A stretch of 6,054 nucleotides of DNA from Pseudomonadota bacterium (GTDB lineage Bacteria; Pseudomonadota; Alphaproteobacteria; Rhizobiales; Rhizobiaceae), in NCBI GenBank assembly GCA_023451915.1, contig JAEXXS010000402.1, positions 1 through 6,054 on the forward strand. Reading direction: 5' to 3'. Numbering within the stretch: the stretch's first letter is position 1; each line of letters opens with the position of its first letter. The position numbers and the translations under genes are program-made. The notes under the pieces were generated by a model, which saw nothing but the letters and a program-made list of their open reading frames with translations, was not told the origin of the DNA and searched no databases. This document shows positions 5,713-6,054 of the stretch, piece by piece.

Positions 5713-6054
5713 TTATCCCTTGACGGCGCCGGACATCAGACCGCGCACAAAGTAGCGGCCGGACACGATATAGACGATCAGCGTCGGCAGAGCGGCCAGA
5801 ATGGCGGCTGCGAAATGAACGTTATATTCCTTAACGCCTGTGGAAGAGGAAACGAGGTTGTTGAGCGCCACCGTCATCGGCGTGGAATTTGCGCCGGAGA
5901 AGGATGCGCCAAACAGGAAGTCGTTCCAGATATTGGTGAACTGCCAGATCACAGACACGACGATGATCGGCCCGGATGACGGCAGCAGAATGCGCCAGAA
6001 AATCTGGAAGAAACTTGCCCCGTCGATCTGCGCGGCGCGCACCAGTTCGGTCGG
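5713..6054 (-). CDS. Carbohydrate ABC importer permease, GtsC/MalG type (C-terminal part, cut by the window edge)
   Basis: An inner-membrane permease subunit of the same importer as the adjacent ATPase. Only the last 113 residues are in the window; the reading frame stays open to 6054 and begins PTELVRAAQIDG. The coupling-helix motif EAA-X3-G-X9-I-X-LP is clear in RAAQIDGASFFQIFWRILLP, with Arg in place of the first Glu; this loop docks on the ATPase. Hydrophobic helices follow at GPIIVVSVIWQF, with NIWNDFLFGASF next to it, and at the end (AAAILAALPTLIVYIV). The closing GRYFVRGLMSGAVKG is typical of the family. Phrases such as WNDFLFGASFSGANSTPMTV closely match recalled Pseudomonas glucose permease GtsC, which is the basis for the sugar suggestion. 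The stop TAA is 7 bp before the ATPase start. The remaining permease and the binding protein should lie beyond the window. Confidence 0.93.
   Translation of the reverse strand, partial: PTELVRAAQIDGASFFQIFWRILLPSSGPIIVVSVIWQFTNIWNDFLFGASFSGANSTPMTVALNNLVSSSTGVKEYNVHFAAAILAALPTLIVYIVSGRYFVRGLMSGAVKG

Noticed and set aside
4518..5723. 401-codon open frame on the plus strand opposite the ABC ATPase gene
   Set aside because: It is antisense to a fully motif-supported ATPase; its translation is rich in His, Arg and Gln without family motifs. Such frames arise from codon bias.

Overview
The window looks like an ordinary chromosomal segment of an alphaproteobacterium of the Brucella/Ochrobactrum group (Rhizobiales). 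The grounds are the moderately high G+C, the protein sequences, and an intergenic palindromic repeat of the type scattered through Brucella genomes. I cannot tell the genus or species. No rRNA, tRNA, CRISPR array, transposase or phage gene is visible.

Layout. (1) Positions 92-2380, plus strand: a two-gene unit. The first gene is a Ppx/GppA-family phosphatase with a long, very basic N-terminal extension. It is followed 33 bp later by rlmE (ftsJ/rrmJ), the 23S rRNA 2'-O-methyltransferase, which also carries a basic Gly/Lys-rich tail. (2) Positions 2378-2526: a structured intergenic repeat that begins exactly at the rlmE stop codon and lies between two convergent genes. (3) Positions 2557-3993, minus strand: an MdtD-like DHA2 drug/proton antiporter of the major facilitator superfamily, starting with GTG. 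(4) Positions 3994-4294: a divergent regulatory region with several short inverted repeats. (5) Positions 4295-4396, plus strand: a 33-residue hydrophobic small protein with a near-perfect Shine-Dalgarno site. (6) Positions 4477-4512: a perfect 16-bp-stem hairpin that can terminate transcription from both sides. (7) Positions 4590-6054, minus strand: the distal end of a carbohydrate ABC importer operon. It holds a complete MalK/UgpC/GtsD-type ATPase, preceded by the C-terminal part of a GtsC/MalG-type permease that runs off the window.

How the genes relate. The phosphatase and RlmE are probably co-transcribed and link phosphate/(p)ppGpp or polyphosphate metabolism with ribosome maturation. 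The permease and ATPase are translationally close (7 bp apart) and form part of one importer, most like glucose/mannose-type systems. The MFS exporter and the small membrane protein are divergently transcribed from a shared region, but nothing shows that they work together.

I found no clear new multi-gene system. The items most worth a second look are the unassigned 33-aa membrane protein with its operator-like inverted repeat over the putative -10 box, the repeat that supplies the rlmE stop codon, and the basic extension of the phosphatase.
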